Source of the DNA: Ramlibacter sp.
GTDB lineage: Bacteria; Pseudomonadota; Gammaproteobacteria; Burkholderiales; Burkholderiaceae_C
Assembly (NCBI GenBank): GCA_019635435.1
Contig: JAHBZM010000001.1
Location: forward strand, 2,728,001 to 2,792,000
DNA: 64,000 nt
Reading direction: 5' to 3'
Shown: positions 8,593 through 17,823 of the stretch, piece by piece
Layout: every line of letters begins with the position of its first letter
Numbering within the stretch: position 1 is the first letter of the stretch
Notes under the pieces: generated by a model
What the model was told of the DNA's origin: nothing
Databases searched by the model: none
What the model saw: only the letters and a program-made list of their open reading frames with translations
Position numbers and translations under genes: made by a program

Positions 8593-10800
8593 GTGCAGCC
8601 GCCTGCGCAGCCCCCGGGCAGCCCGCCCGCCAGCCCGCCGGCGTCCTGGCTGCGCGAGGCCAGCGGCGGCCTGATCGCCGGCGCGGTGGCGGTGGTGTAT
8701 GCGGTGTCCTATGCCGCGCTGCTGTTTCCCGGCCCCCTCAAGGACCTGCTGCCCGTGGGCATCGGCCTGTGCCTGCTCAGCGCCACCCTGGGTGCGTTCT
8801 GGCTGGCCTGGCGCAGCGAGCTGCCCTTTGCCGTGGGCGGCCCGGACGGCAACACCACCTCCATCCTGGCGGCCATGGCCGCGAGCGTGGGCGGTGCCAG
8901 CCTTGCGGGCGCGGGCCGGCTTGAACATGTGCTGCTGCTGCTGGCCAGCACCACGCTGCTGTGCGCGCTGCTGTTCCTGGTGCTGGGGTTCGGGCGACTC
9001 GGCGCCTGGGTGCGCTATGTGCCGTACCCGGTGGTGGGCGGCTTCCTGGCCTCAACCGGCTGGCTGATCGCCACCGGCGCGCTGCGCGTGGTAACCGACA
9101 TGCCGCTGGGCATGGATGCGCTGCCACACCTGGTGCAGCACCTGGGCGAGCCGCGCCTGCTGGTCACGCTGGCGCTGGCTGCGGTGTTCCTCGTGGTGTT
9201 CCGGCGCGGGCAGCACCCGGGCGTGCTGCCCCTGGTGCTGCTGGCCAGTGGCCTGCTGGTCATGGGCGGGCTGGCGGTGGCGGGGATGTCGCACGAGGCC
9301 GCGCGCAGCGCAGGCTGGCTGTTCGACGCCGGCAGCCGCGTGGCCTGGAGCCCGCCCTGGCACTGGCTGGGCGAGGGCCCTTTTGACTGGTACTGGCTGG
9401 CCGGCCAATGGCTCAACATGCTGGCCGTCGCGGCGGTGGCGGTCATCACGGTGCTGCTGGGCGCCACGGGGCTGGAGGTCATGTCGCGGCGTGACATCTC
9501 GCTGGACCACGAGCTGCGCACCCACGGCTGGCTCAACCTGCTGACCATCCTGACCGGAGGCTACCTGAGTCTGGTGTCGGTCAGCCGCAGCGCCGTGCTG
9601 CTGGAAACCGGCGCCACGCGGCGCGGCGCCGGCATGGTGGCGGCCGGGGTCTGCGCCGTGGCCGCTGCCGGCGCGGCCCTGCTGCTGGGCTGGGTGCCCC
9701 GCGTGGTGCTGGGCGCCTTCCTGCTGTACCTGGGCCTGTCGATTCTCTCGGAGTGGCTGATCCAGGCGCGCCAGCGCCTGAACCTGGCCGACCGCACGCT
9801 GATCCTGGTGATCCTGGCCATCACCGCGACCGTGGGTTTCACCGTGGCCGTGTTCGCCGGCATCCTGGCCAGTTGCCTGAGCTTTGCGCTCAACTACAGC
9901 CGCATCGGCGTGGTCCAGCATGACCTGGACGGCACCAGCCTGCACAGCTCGGTGGTGCGCCCGGCCATCCACCGCCAGCAGCTGGCGCGCCACGGCCAGA
10001 ACATCCGCGTACTGGTGCTGCGCGGCATGGTGTTTTTTGGCACGTCGATCACCGTGCTGGAGCGCCTGCGCGCCTTCATCGCTCCGGCGCCGGGCGCGCG
10101 CACCCTGGTGCTGGATTTCACCCATGTCGCGGGCGCCGATTCATCAGCCGCCATGACCTTCGTCAAGATTGCCCAGCTGGCCGCGGCCGGCGGCGTGCGG
10201 CTGCACCTGTGCGGCATGAACGCGCAGACCCGCGACGCCATGGCCAGCGCCGGCGTGCTGCAGGCCGCGCAGGTCCACGCCACCCTGGACCATGCGCTGG
10301 ACGCGGCCGAGGAGTCGCTGCTGTCCGCGCTGGGCCACGACCCCGCCGCCAGCCCCGAGCCGCTGGCCGCCTGGCTGCTGCGCGAGCTGGGCGACGACAC
10401 GCACTGCGCGCGCGTGCTGCCGCTGCTGGAGCGCGTGGCGCTGGCGCCCGGCCAGGCGCTGCTCAACCAGGGCCAGCCGACCAACTCGACGCTGTACCTG
10501 ATCGAGACCGGCCGCGTCGCCATCACGCTGGCCGGCCAGAACAACGGCCAGCGGCTGGCCAGCCTCATGGGCGGCAACATCGTGGGCGAGATGGCGCTGT
10601 ACTCCAGCGCCAACCGCTCCGCCACGGTCACGGCCGAGCGCGACACCGTGGCCTGGGCCCTGACCAGCGCCTCGCTGGAACGGCTGCAGGTGGCGGCGCC
10701 CGACACCGCCATGCAGCTGCATTCGCTGGTGATGCGCACCCTGGCCGAACGCGTGCGCACCGCCAACGGCACCATCGCCGCGCTGCAGCGCGGCACCTGA
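8593..10800 (+). CDS. SulP-family anion transporter with STAS and cyclic-nucleotide-binding domains
   Basis: 735 aa, starting at a GTG 1 bp after the preceding stop. Residues 20-430 are a SulP-type membrane domain with many hydrophobic helices, including GGPDGNTTSILAAMA. Residues about 450-585 form a STAS domain (TLVLDFTHVAGADSSAAMTF). Residues about 605-735 form a cyclic-nucleotide-binding domain with LNQGQPTNSTLYLIETGRV and the phosphate-binding-cassette-like GGNIVGEMALYSSANRSATV, whose GE and R residues are conserved. This layout suggests an anion or bicarbonate/sulfate carrier gated by a nucleotide. Substrate and ligand are unknown. Proximity to the CysB-like regulator makes sulfate conceivable. 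Confidence 0.85.
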   Translation: MQPPAQPPGSPPASPPASWLREASGGLIAGAVAVVYAVSYAALLFPGPLKDLLPVGIGLCLLSATLGAFWLAWRSELPFAVGGPDGNTTSILAAMAASVGGASLAGAGRLEHVLLLLASTTLLCALLFLVLGFGRLGAWVRYVPYPVVGGFLASTGWLIATGALRVVTDMPLGMDALPHLVQHLGEPRLLVTLALAAVFLVVFRRGQHPGVLPLVLLASGLLVMGGLAVAGMSHEAARSAGWLFDAGSRVAWSPPWHWLGEGPFDWYWLAGQWLNMLAVAAVAVITVLLGATGLEVMSRRDISLDHELRTHGWLNLLTILTGGYLSLVSVSRSAVLLETGATRRGAGMVAAGVCAVAAAGAALLLGWVPRVVLGAFLLYLGLSILSEWLIQARQRLNLADRTLILVILAITATVGFTVAVFAGILASCLSFALNYSRIGVVQHDLDGTSLHSSVVRPAIHRQQLARHGQNIRVLVLRGMVFFGTSITVLERLRAFIAPAPGARTLVLDFTHVAGADSSAAMTFVKIAQLAAAGGVRLHLCGMNAQTRDAMASAGVLQAAQVHATLDHALDAAEESLLSALGHDPAASPEPLAAWLLRELGDDTHCARVLPLLERVALAPGQALLNQGQPTNSTLYLIETGRVAITLAGQNNGQRLASLMGGNIVGEMALYSSANRSATVTAERDTVAWALTSASLERLQVAAPDTAMQLHSLVMRTLAERVRTANGTIAALQRGT

Positions 10801-10923
10801 ACCCGCGGCCCTGCCGCCAGGGCGTAGGACATCCCCCACCCCAACTCGCGCTGGCGTCCGCCGCGGCGCGGGCAGGGGACATGGAACCATGGAGTCCATC
10901 ACAACACTCCAAGGAGAGAACCC

Positions 10924-11082
10924 ATGTCCCTGTCATTCATTCTGCTGATCGTGCTGATCCTGATCCTCATCGGCGCCCTGCCGAGCTGGGGCTACAGCCG
11001 CAGCTGGGGCTATGGGCCCAGCGGTGGCCTGGGCCTGGTGGTGTTGATCGTGGTGGTGCTGGTGCTGATGGGACGCATCTAG
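10924..11082 (+). CDS. DUF3309 family small membrane protein
   Basis: 52 aa: a hydrophobic N-terminal helix (MSLSFILLIVLILILIGALP), a Trp/Tyr/Ser/Gly-rich middle (SWGYSRSWGYGPSGG) and a second hydrophobic helix ending LVLMGRI. This matches the DUF3309 pattern of very small proteobacterial membrane proteins of unknown function. AAGGAG at 10911-10916 gives a strong ribosome binding site 7 nt before the ATG. It stands alone, 123 bp after the SulP gene and convergent with hrpA. Confidence 0.85.
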   Translation: MSLSFILLIVLILILIGALPSWGYSRSWGYGPSGGLGLVVLIVVVLVLMGRI

Positions 11083-11106
11083 CCCCGTGCATCCACCGGC
11101 CTGGGC

Positions 11107-14100
11107 TCAGCTGTTCAGCTGGGCCCAGGCCTTGTCCAGCCGCTTCACGCTCACGGGCTGGGGCGTGCGCAGTTCCTGGGCAAAGAAGCTCACGCGCAAT
11201 TCCTCCAGCAGCCAGCGGAACTCCTGCATGCGCTCATCGACCGCGCCCTTGCGTTCGGCCACCAGCCGCCAGTAGCGCTGCTCCTGCGGTCGCAGCTCGG
11301 CCAGCCGGGCGGCGTCACGGGCCGGGTCGGCGCGCAACTTGTCCAGCCTCAGCGTGATGGCCCTGAGGTAGCGCGCAAAGTGCTGCAGCTGCGGCCAGGG
11401 CGTGACCGCGAGGAAGCGTTTGGGCATCAGCCGCTGCAGTTGCTGCGCGGTGTCGGCCGTGACCTCGGGCTGGCCCTTGGTGTCCTTGATCTTGCGGGCC
11501 GCCGCCGCGTACTCGACCAGGATGGTGGCCGCCAGGCGCGCCACCTCATTGGCGATCAGCGTGAGGCGGCCGCGTCCCTCGTCCACCCGGCGCTTGAACG
11601 AGGCCTCGTCCGTGGGCAGGGGGTCCAGCAAAAAGGCCCGGTCCAGCGCCACGTCAATGATCTGGTCACGCAGTTCCTCGAGCGTGCCGCCACCCGAGCC
11701 GTCGGCGCCACGCCCCACCTGCATGAAGGCCACGGCCATCTTTTGGAGCTCGGGGATGTTCTTTTCGAGGTACTTGAGCGCATCACGCACCTGGATCGCA
11801 AACAGCCGGCGCAAGCCGCTGCGGTGCCGGGCCGCGGCCAGCTCGGGCTCGTCCAGCACCTCCAGCGTGACGGCATCGCCCGCGTCCACCAGCGCCGGAA
11901 ATCCGATCAGCGTCTGCCCGCCCTTGCGGATTTCCATCAGCTCGGGCAGCTCGCCAAAGGTCCAGGCGGTGTAGCGCTGGTCGGCCGACGGCGCCGGGCT
12001 TGCTCCACTTTTGATAGCAGTAGATGGCCGCCCCGCCTGGACTCCAGCCTTGTTTGACTCAGATTCAGGGTTGGCAGCCGGCGCCGCGGCCAGCTTGAGC
12101 CCGGCCAGGGCCTGAAACGCCCCGCGGGCCTGCGCGCCCAGCTCGCCGCGCAGCGCCCCCAGCGAGCGCCCGACCCCGAGCTGGCGGCCATGCTCGTCCA
12201 CCACGCGCAGGTTCATGAACAGGTGGGGGCTCAGCATGTCCAGCTTGAAGTCGGCGCGTTTCACGTCCAGGCTGGTCGCATCGCGCACCAGCTTGAGCAG
12301 CGCGTCGGTCAGGGAGCCGGCGCCCCATTTCTCCGGCGCCGACAGCTCCCCAGCCAGCCGCGCCGCCGATTCGGGCAGCGGCACGAAGCGCGAGCGCGGA
12401 CGCTGCGGCAGGCTCTTGAGCAGCGCCTGCACCTTGTCCTTGAGCATGCCGGGCACCAGCCATTCGGTGCGCTCCTCGCTCACCTGGTTGAGCACGAACA
12501 GCGGCACGGTCACGGTCAGGCCGTCCTGCGGGTCGCCGGGCTTGTGCAGGTAGCTGGCCGCGCAGTCCACGCCGCCCAGCCGCAGCGTCTTGGGAAAGGC
12601 GTTGGTGGTGATGCCCGCGGCCTCGTGGCGCATCAGTTCCTCGCGCGTGAGCTTGAGCAGCCCGGGCTGGCGGCGGCTTTCCTCGCGGTACCACTGCTCG
12701 AAGGCGTGGCCGCTGCACAGGTCGGCCGGCACCTGCTGGTCATAAAAGGCGTAGATCAGCTCGTCGTCCACCAGCACGTCCTGGCGGCGCGCCTTGTGCT
12801 CCAGCTCTTCCACCTGGCGGATCAGCTTGCGGTTGGCCGCGAGGAACGGCAGCTGCGTGTCCCACTGGCCGGCCACCAGCGCCTCGCGGATGAAGATCTC
12901 GCGCGCCGTCTGCATGTCCACGCGGCCAAAGTTCACGCGCCGGCCGCTGTAGATCACGATGCCGTACAGCGTGGCGCGCTCCAGCGCCACCACTTCCGCG
13001 GCCTTTTTTTCCCAGTGCGGGTCCAGCAGCTGCTTCTTGAGCAGGTGGCCGGCCACCCGCTCGACCCACTGCGGCTCGATGTTGGCCAGGCCGCGGCCAA
13101 ACAGGCGCGTGGTTTCCACCAGCTCGGCCGCCACGATCCAGCGGCCAGGCTTCTTGCTCAGGTGGGCACCCGGGTGGCGGTGGAACTTGATGCCGCGCGC
13201 GCCCAGGTATTCGCCTGAAGCGGCCTCGTCCTCCAGCCGGTAGCCGATGTTGCCCAGCAGGCCGGCCAGCATCGACAGGTGCAGTTGCTCATAGCTTGCC
13301 GGCGTGGCGTTGAGCCGCCACTGGTGCTCGGCCACCACGGTGTGCAGCTGGGTGTGGGTGTCGCGCCATTCGCGCACCCGCCGCACGTTCACGAAGTTCT
13401 GGCGCAGCAGGGCTTCGTACTGACGGTTGCTGAGCTTGTGCTCCTGGCCGTGGCCGCCGCGCGCGTCATGGATCCATTTCCACAGCTTGAGGTAGCCGCT
13501 GAATTCGCTTTTCTCGTCGTCAAACTTGGCGTGCGCCTGGTCGGCGGCCTGCTGGGCCTCCATGGGCCGGTCACGCACGTCCTGCACGCTCAGCGCGCTC
13601 GCGATCACCAGCACCTCGTCGAGCGCGCCGCGCGTGCGGGCCTCCAGGATCATGCGGCCCACGCGCGGGTCCAGCGGCAGGCGCGACAGCTCCTGGCCGA
13701 TGGCCGTGAGCTCGTTGGCGTCGTCCACCGCGCCCAGTTCGCCCAGCAGCTGGTAGCCGTCGGCAATCGCCCGCCCCGAGGGTGCCTCCAGGAACGGGAA
13801 GCGCGCCACGTCACCCAGGTGCAGCGACTTCATGCGCAGGATCACCCCGGCCAGCGAGCTGCGCAGGATCTCGGGGTCGGTGAAGCGCGGCCGGCCGGCA
13901 AAGTCCTTTTCGTCGTACAGGCGGATGCAGATGCCGTTGGCCACGCGGCCGCAGCGGCCCGCGCGCTGGTTGGCCGCGGCCTGGCTGATGGGCTCGACCA
14001 GCAACTGCTCCACCTTGCTTCGAAAGCTGTAGCGCTTGACGCGCGCCGTGCCGCTGTCGATCACATAGCGGATGCCGGGCACCGTGAGCGAGGTCTCGGC

Positions 14101-15087
14101 CACATTGGTGGCCAGCACGATGCGCCGGCCATTGTGGCTGTCGAACACCCGGTCCTGCTCGGCCTGCGACAGGCGGGCAAACAGCGGCAGCACCTCGGCG
14201 TGGCGCGTCAGCGGCTGGTGGGAGAGATGCCGGCGCAGGTGGTCGGCCGCCTCGCGGATCTCGCGCTCACCAGGCAGGAACACCAGGATGTCGCCCTGCT
14301 GCGAGGGCTCGCGCCACAGCTCGTCCACCGCGTCGGCGATCGCGTCATTGAGGTCGTGGTCGCGGCTCTCCTCGAACGGCCGCCAGCGCTGCTCCACCGG
14401 GAACATGCGCCCCGACACCATGATCACCGGCGCCGGGATCATGTCGCCCCCACGCTCCCCCACTTCGTGTGGGTCGCTGCCCCCCGAGGGGGCCACGCCC
14501 GGCTTGGGGCGGCCCGGCGCCGGGCGGGGCGTCGCGAAGTGCCGCGCAAACCGGTCCGCGTCAATGGTGGCCGACGTCACGACCACCTTGAGGTCGGGCC
14601 GGCGCGGCAGGATTTCGCGCAGGTAGCCCAGCAGGAAGTCGATGTTCAGGCTGCGCTCGTGGGCCTCGTCGATGATCAGGGTGTCGTAGGCCTGCAGCAG
14701 CGGGTCGTTCTGGGTTTCGGCCAGCAGGATGCCGTCGGTCATGAGCTTGACCGACGCGTCGCAGCCCAGCCGGTCCTGGAACCGCACCTTGTAGCCCACC
14801 ACCTCGCCGGGCGGGGTGTTGAGCTCCTCGGCAATGCGTTTGGCCACCGAGCTGGCCGCGATGCGGCGCGGCTGGGTGTGGCCGATCAGCCGGCCCCGCG
14901 TGCCCGGCGCCGCGTTCATCTTGCCGCGCCCCATGGCCAGTGCGATCTTGGGCAACTGCGTGGTCTTGCCGGAGCCGGTCTCGCCGCAGACGATCACCAC
15001 CTGGTGGGCCGCCATGGCGGCGGCGATTTCGTCACGCCGGGCCGAGACCGGCAGGGATTCGGGAAAAGTGATGCTCAGGGACGACAA
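11107..15087 (-). CDS. hrpA: ATP-dependent RNA helicase HrpA (DEAH box)
   Basis: 1326 aa, near the usual 1300. Walker A GETGSGKTTQLPK (about residues 35-47), DEAH in IIDEAHERSLN, motif III SATIDADRF and motif VI QRAGRCGR are all present, followed by the HA2, OB-fold and long DUF3418 C-terminal regions. HrpA resolves stalled ribosomes and acts on structured mRNA in E. coli. Two stretches look inserted: residues about 186-215 (rich in Pro/Gly, encoded by a GC-rich palindromic repeat at 14443-14530) between motif III and the PVIMVSGRMFPVE segment, and residues about 1006-1029 (encoded by a dispersed repeat at 12001-12070). Both keep the frame, so the protein is probably functional. Confidence 0.96.
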   Translation of the reverse strand: MSSLSITFPESLPVSARRDEIAAAMAAHQVVIVCGETGSGKTTQLPKIALAMGRGKMNAAPGTRGRLIGHTQPRRIAASSVAKRIAEELNTPPGEVVGYKVRFQDRLGCDASVKLMTDGILLAETQNDPLLQAYDTLIIDEAHERSLNIDFLLGYLREILPRRPDLKVVVTSATIDADRFARHFATPRPAPGRPKPGVAPSGGSDPHEVGERGGDMIPAPVIMVSGRMFPVEQRWRPFEESRDHDLNDAIADAVDELWREPSQQGDILVFLPGEREIREAADHLRRHLSHQPLTRHAEVLPLFARLSQAEQDRVFDSHNGRRIVLATNVAETSLTVPGIRYVIDSGTARVKRYSFRSKVEQLLVEPISQAAANQRAGRCGRVANGICIRLYDEKDFAGRPRFTDPEILRSSLAGVILRMKSLHLGDVARFPFLEAPSGRAIADGYQLLGELGAVDDANELTAIGQELSRLPLDPRVGRMILEARTRGALDEVLVIASALSVQDVRDRPMEAQQAADQAHAKFDDEKSEFSGYLKLWKWIHDARGGHGQEHKLSNRQYEALLRQNFVNVRRVREWRDTHTQLHTVVAEHQWRLNATPASYEQLHLSMLAGLLGNIGYRLEDEAASGEYLGARGIKFHRHPGAHLSKKPGRWIVAAELVETTRLFGRGLANIEPQWVERVAGHLLKKQLLDPHWEKKAAEVVALERATLYGIVIYSGRRVNFGRVDMQTAREIFIREALVAGQWDTQLPFLAANRKLIRQVEELEHKARRQDVLVDDELIYAFYDQQVPADLCSGHAFEQWYREESRRQPGLLKLTREELMRHEAAGITTNAFPKTLRLGGVDCAASYLHKPGDPQDGLTVTVPLFVLNQVSEERTEWLVPGMLKDKVQALLKSLPQRPRSRFVPLPESAARLAGELSAPEKWGAGSLTDALLKLVRDATSLDVKRADFKLDMLSPHLFMNLRVVDEHGRQLGVGRSLGALRGELGAQARGAFQALAGLKLAAAPAANPESESNKAGVQAGRPSTAIKSGASPAPSADQRYTAWTFGELPELMEIRKGGQTLIGFPALVDAGDAVTLEVLDEPELAAARHRSGLRRLFAIQVRDALKYLEKNIPELQKMAVAFMQVGRGADGSGGGTLEELRDQIIDVALDRAFLLDPLPTDEASFKRRVDEGRGRLTLIANEVARLAATILVEYAAAARKIKDTKGQPEVTADTAQQLQRLMPKRFLAVTPWPQLQHFARYLRAITLRLDKLRADPARDAARLAELRPQEQRYWRLVAERKGAVDERMQEFRWLLEELRVSFFAQELRTPQPVSVKRLDKAWAQLNS
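12001..12070 (+). repeat. Dispersed 65-75 bp element, copy A (inside hrpA)
   Basis: Reads, on the plus strand, TGCTCCACTTTTGATAGCAG, then a CCGCCCCGCCTGGACTCCAG block, then an AT-richer tail ending TTCAGGG. It shares the order 'GCTAC/TGATAGC head, GGACTCCAG centre, tail' with copies at 26110, 29741, 47402, 56297, 57919 and 63969. It lies antisense within hrpA and encodes residues about 1006-1029 in frame. Confidence 0.75.
14443..14530. repeat. GC-rich palindromic repeat inside hrpA
   Basis: Contains two visible dyads, CCCACTTCGTGTGGG and CCCCCGAGGGGG, in a C/G-rich block continuing to about 14530. It is in frame with hrpA and encodes a Pro/Gly/Arg-rich loop (about residues 186-215) that interrupts a conserved helicase region. 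Similar GC-rich palindromes are common between genes in Comamonadaceae; here one lies in a coding sequence. Confidence 0.65.
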
Positions 15088-15150
15088 GACGGACAGCCAC
15101 GCTCAAAGCGGTGGATTATCCGTGTTCGGCCCCGAAGCGGGGCGGGCCGC

Positions 15151-16362
15151 TCAGCGGGCCACGCGCGGCAGTTCAGCGATCTGGCCACTGAGGGTGTCGT
15201 AGAAGGCCACACGGCCCGGGAACGACAGCGCCGCGCGCGACATGGCACGGGCCCGGGCCAGGGCGCTCTCGGCCGCGATCCGGGCGTCCTGCACCGCGAT
15301 CATGCCCACGCCCACGTCGGCCACCCACTGGGTCTGGCCGCTTTCGATCTTGCCCTCGTCGCGCTGGGTGCTGAGCACCACCGGGCGGCTCAGCCGCGTC
15401 ACCACGGCGCGCGCCACGCGCACCAGCCGCTCGGGGTCGCGCAGGTTGCCCAGCAACAGCAAAAAGCCATCGTCGTCCAGCCGCCCCATGGCCACCTGGC
15501 GCAGGGCCGAACGGCGCAGCCGCCCCGCGCACACGAACATGGCGTGGTTGACCGCGGCGCGGCCATGCAGCTGCTCCAGCACGTACAGGTTGCCGATGGT
15601 CACCGCGAGCACGCCCACCTGGATGTGCTCGCCCTCATGGCGGTAGAACGCCACCTCGGCCAGGCGCAGCGCCTCGGTGTGCGAGGGCATGCGCGTGACC
15701 GGGTCGTAGCTGGGGCCCTGCGACAGCACCCGGCGCACCTCGATCAGGTAGGCATAGCGCCCCGCCAGAGCGGCCGCCACGATCACCAGGTACACGATGG
15801 CCGCCACCGCGCTGACCGCATGCACCGGCCAGGGCACGGGCGCCGCGGCCAGCACGATGGCGTTGAGCCCGACCATGGTCACCAGCATGCTCAGCACCGC
15901 GCCGGCCGCCGCCCAGGTCATGCGCTCGCCGTACAGGGCGCCACGCAGGCAGAAGCCCAGGGCAAACAGCGCGAGCAGGCCGCTGACCACGGCGCCCGCG
16001 CGCAACGCCTGCACGGCCGGCAGCAGCCAGACCGCAACCAGGGCCACGCCGGCCAGGCCCAGAATGGCCCGGCGCACCAGCCGGTGGTAGCGAAGGTAGC
16101 CAAACAGGTCGAGCAGCATGTAGGCCAGCAACGTGGCCGTGAGAATGCCCACCTGGGCCTGCACCCGGGCCTGCAGGCCGGGGTCGTCCAGCGGCAGCCA
16201 GCCCAGGTAAGCCACGACGAACAGCGTGCAGATCGACAGCGAGATCGACGCATTGACCGGCACCCGGTACAGCCCCTGCCCCAGCACATGGGCAATGCCG
16301 GCCAGCATGATCGCCGCGGTGGCGAAATAACCGCCCCAGAAAAACGCTGAAATCGTGTCCAT
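15151..16362 (-). CDS. Membrane protein with degenerate GGDEF domain (paralogue 1)
   Basis: 403 aa from the ATG giving MDTISAFFWGGYFATAAIML, the point where similarity to its neighbour begins. Residues 1-215 hold about six or seven hydrophobic helices. A GGDEF-like domain follows: YDPVTRMPSHTEA replaces the usual DxLTGLxNR, and RLDDDGFLLLL replaces RxGGDEF, so diguanylate cyclase activity is unlikely. No RxxD inhibitory site is evident just upstream. The protein may instead bind a nucleotide or serve as a signalling scaffold. It is about half identical by eye to the product of 16452-17675, pointing to tandem duplication. Confidence 0.78.
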   Translation of the reverse strand: MDTISAFFWGGYFATAAIMLAGIAHVLGQGLYRVPVNASISLSICTLFVVAYLGWLPLDDPGLQARVQAQVGILTATLLAYMLLDLFGYLRYHRLVRRAILGLAGVALVAVWLLPAVQALRAGAVVSGLLALFALGFCLRGALYGERMTWAAAGAVLSMLVTMVGLNAIVLAAAPVPWPVHAVSAVAAIVYLVIVAAALAGRYAYLIEVRRVLSQGPSYDPVTRMPSHTEALRLAEVAFYRHEGEHIQVGVLAVTIGNLYVLEQLHGRAAVNHAMFVCAGRLRRSALRQVAMGRLDDDGFLLLLGNLRDPERLVRVARAVVTRLSRPVVLSTQRDEGKIESGQTQWVADVGVGMIAVQDARIAAESALARARAMSRAALSFPGRVAFYDTLSGQIAELPRVAR

Positions 16363-16451
16363 CCCTGCCCTGTCGAATTGTGTCGTTGTGTCGATCATTC
16401 TCGCCGCCGCCCGGCGCGGGGGCTGCGGCATCCCTGCACTCAAGTCTTTCG

Positions 16452-17675
16452 TCAGGTCGCTTCGGCCCCGGGCAATTCGGCGATGCGCCCCGCGGCCTGG
16501 TCGAACCAGGCGATGCGGCTTGCGTAGGACCAGGCGGTGCGCGACATGGCCCGCGCCATCGACACGGCACTGGCCGCGCGGATGTTGGGGTGGGCCGCCG
16601 CCAGAACGCCCACGCCCAGATCGGCCACCCACTGGGTCTCGCCCTCGGCCGGCAGCGCCGCATCGCGGCTGGTGTCCAGGTTCACGGGGCGCGACAGCCG
16701 GCTCACCACGGCCCGCGACAGCTGGATCAGCCGGTCCGGCTCACGCATGTCACGCACCAGCAGCAGGAAGCCGTCGTCGCCCAGGCGCCCCATCTCGACC
16801 CAGCCCGGCATCGAGCGCCGCAACCGGCCGGCGCACACAAACAGCGCGTGGTTGACCGCGGCCCGGCCATGCAGCTTTTCCAGCGCGTAAAGGTTGCTGA
16901 TGGTCAGCGCGATCACGCCCACCGCGAGCGCCTCGCCTTCATGCCGGTAGAACGCCGCGCCCACCATCTGCCCGGTTTCCGCATGCGAGCGCATGCGCGT
17001 GACCGGGTCATAGGCGGGCCCGTAGGCCATCACCTGGCGCAACTCGATCAGGTACGAGAACCGCCCCCACAGCACCGCCGCAATGATGGCCATGTAGCCC
17101 ATGGCCGCGAGCGCGCTGACGGCGTGCAGGCCCCAGTGCACCCGCCCCTGCGTGACGGCCGACCAGCTCAGGCCGCTGAGCGCCACCAGCATGAAGAACA
17201 CGGCCGCCACCGCGGCCCAGGTCAGCCGTTCACCACGCCGGGCGTTGCGCACCGCCACGCCCAGGGCCACCACGCCCATCGCGGTGGAAATGACCACGCT
17301 CAGCACCAGGGCCTGGTCCGATGGCAGCACCCAGCCGACCAGCAACACCGCGGCGGTCAGGCCCGCGAGCGCGGCGCGGGCCCGCCGCGCGGCGCTGGGC
17401 TGGCGCAGCAGGCCCAGCATGGACAGCAGCATGTAGACCAGCAGCGAGGCCACCAGCGTTGCCACATGCGCGAGGAAGCGGTCGTTGGCGACCCTGTCTT
17501 CAATGGGCAGCCAGCCCAGGAACGCCACCACGAAAAACGCCGAGGCCAGCGCCGACAGCGCCGCATTGGCGCCGATGCGCCGCAGGCCCCGCACGAACGC
17601 GTAGGCGGAGCCGGCCAGCATCAGCAGCACCGTGCCGAAATAGCCACCCCAGAACCCCACCGCGATTGTTTCCAT
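16452..17675 (-). CDS. Membrane protein with degenerate GGDEF domain (paralogue 2)
   Basis: 407 aa from METIAVGFWGGYFGTVLLML; a longer in-frame start at 17765 is not supported by the paralogue. Membrane helices fill residues 1-215, then a linker with YLIELRQVMAYGPAYDPVTR. The GGDEF signature reads RLGDDGFLLLV, lacking the catalytic GG(D/E)EF. HGRAAVNHALFVCAGRLRRS is nearly identical to paralogue 1, showing that this segment is under constraint despite loss of the active site. It lies 89 bp upstream of paralogue 1 on the same strand, so the two are probably co-transcribed, and is divergent from argA. Confidence 0.78.
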   Translation of the reverse strand: METIAVGFWGGYFGTVLLMLAGSAYAFVRGLRRIGANAALSALASAFFVVAFLGWLPIEDRVANDRFLAHVATLVASLLVYMLLSMLGLLRQPSAARRARAALAGLTAAVLLVGWVLPSDQALVLSVVISTAMGVVALGVAVRNARRGERLTWAAVAAVFFMLVALSGLSWSAVTQGRVHWGLHAVSALAAMGYMAIIAAVLWGRFSYLIELRQVMAYGPAYDPVTRMRSHAETGQMVGAAFYRHEGEALAVGVIALTISNLYALEKLHGRAAVNHALFVCAGRLRRSMPGWVEMGRLGDDGFLLLVRDMREPDRLIQLSRAVVSRLSRPVNLDTSRDAALPAEGETQWVADLGVGVLAAAHPNIRAASAVSMARAMSRTAWSYASRIAWFDQAAGRIAELPGAEAT

Positions 17676-17823
17676 GCCCACGCCGTCCAGCCCGAATCCT
17701 GTGACTCTAGCCTGCCGCCCCCTGCGGCGCAATTGAGGGCAAACGCACGTACACTCCTTGCGCAATACCGCACTGCCCCCAGCGGCCCAAATTCACAGGA
17801 ACAGACTCCCCGGAAACGCGCCC

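Noticed and set aside
15113..15150. GCCCCGAAGCGGGGC hairpin between hrpA and the GGDEF-like gene as a terminator
   Set aside because: The stem is short and no T-run follows on either strand.
13279..16350. A 1023-aa open frame on the plus strand opposite hrpA, and similar very long frames at 16380-18719 (+), 27851-29863 (-), 34986-37046 (-)
   Set aside because: They are antisense to well-supported genes, have the His/Gln/Arg/Gly-rich composition of shadow frames in high-GC DNA, and show no family motifs.
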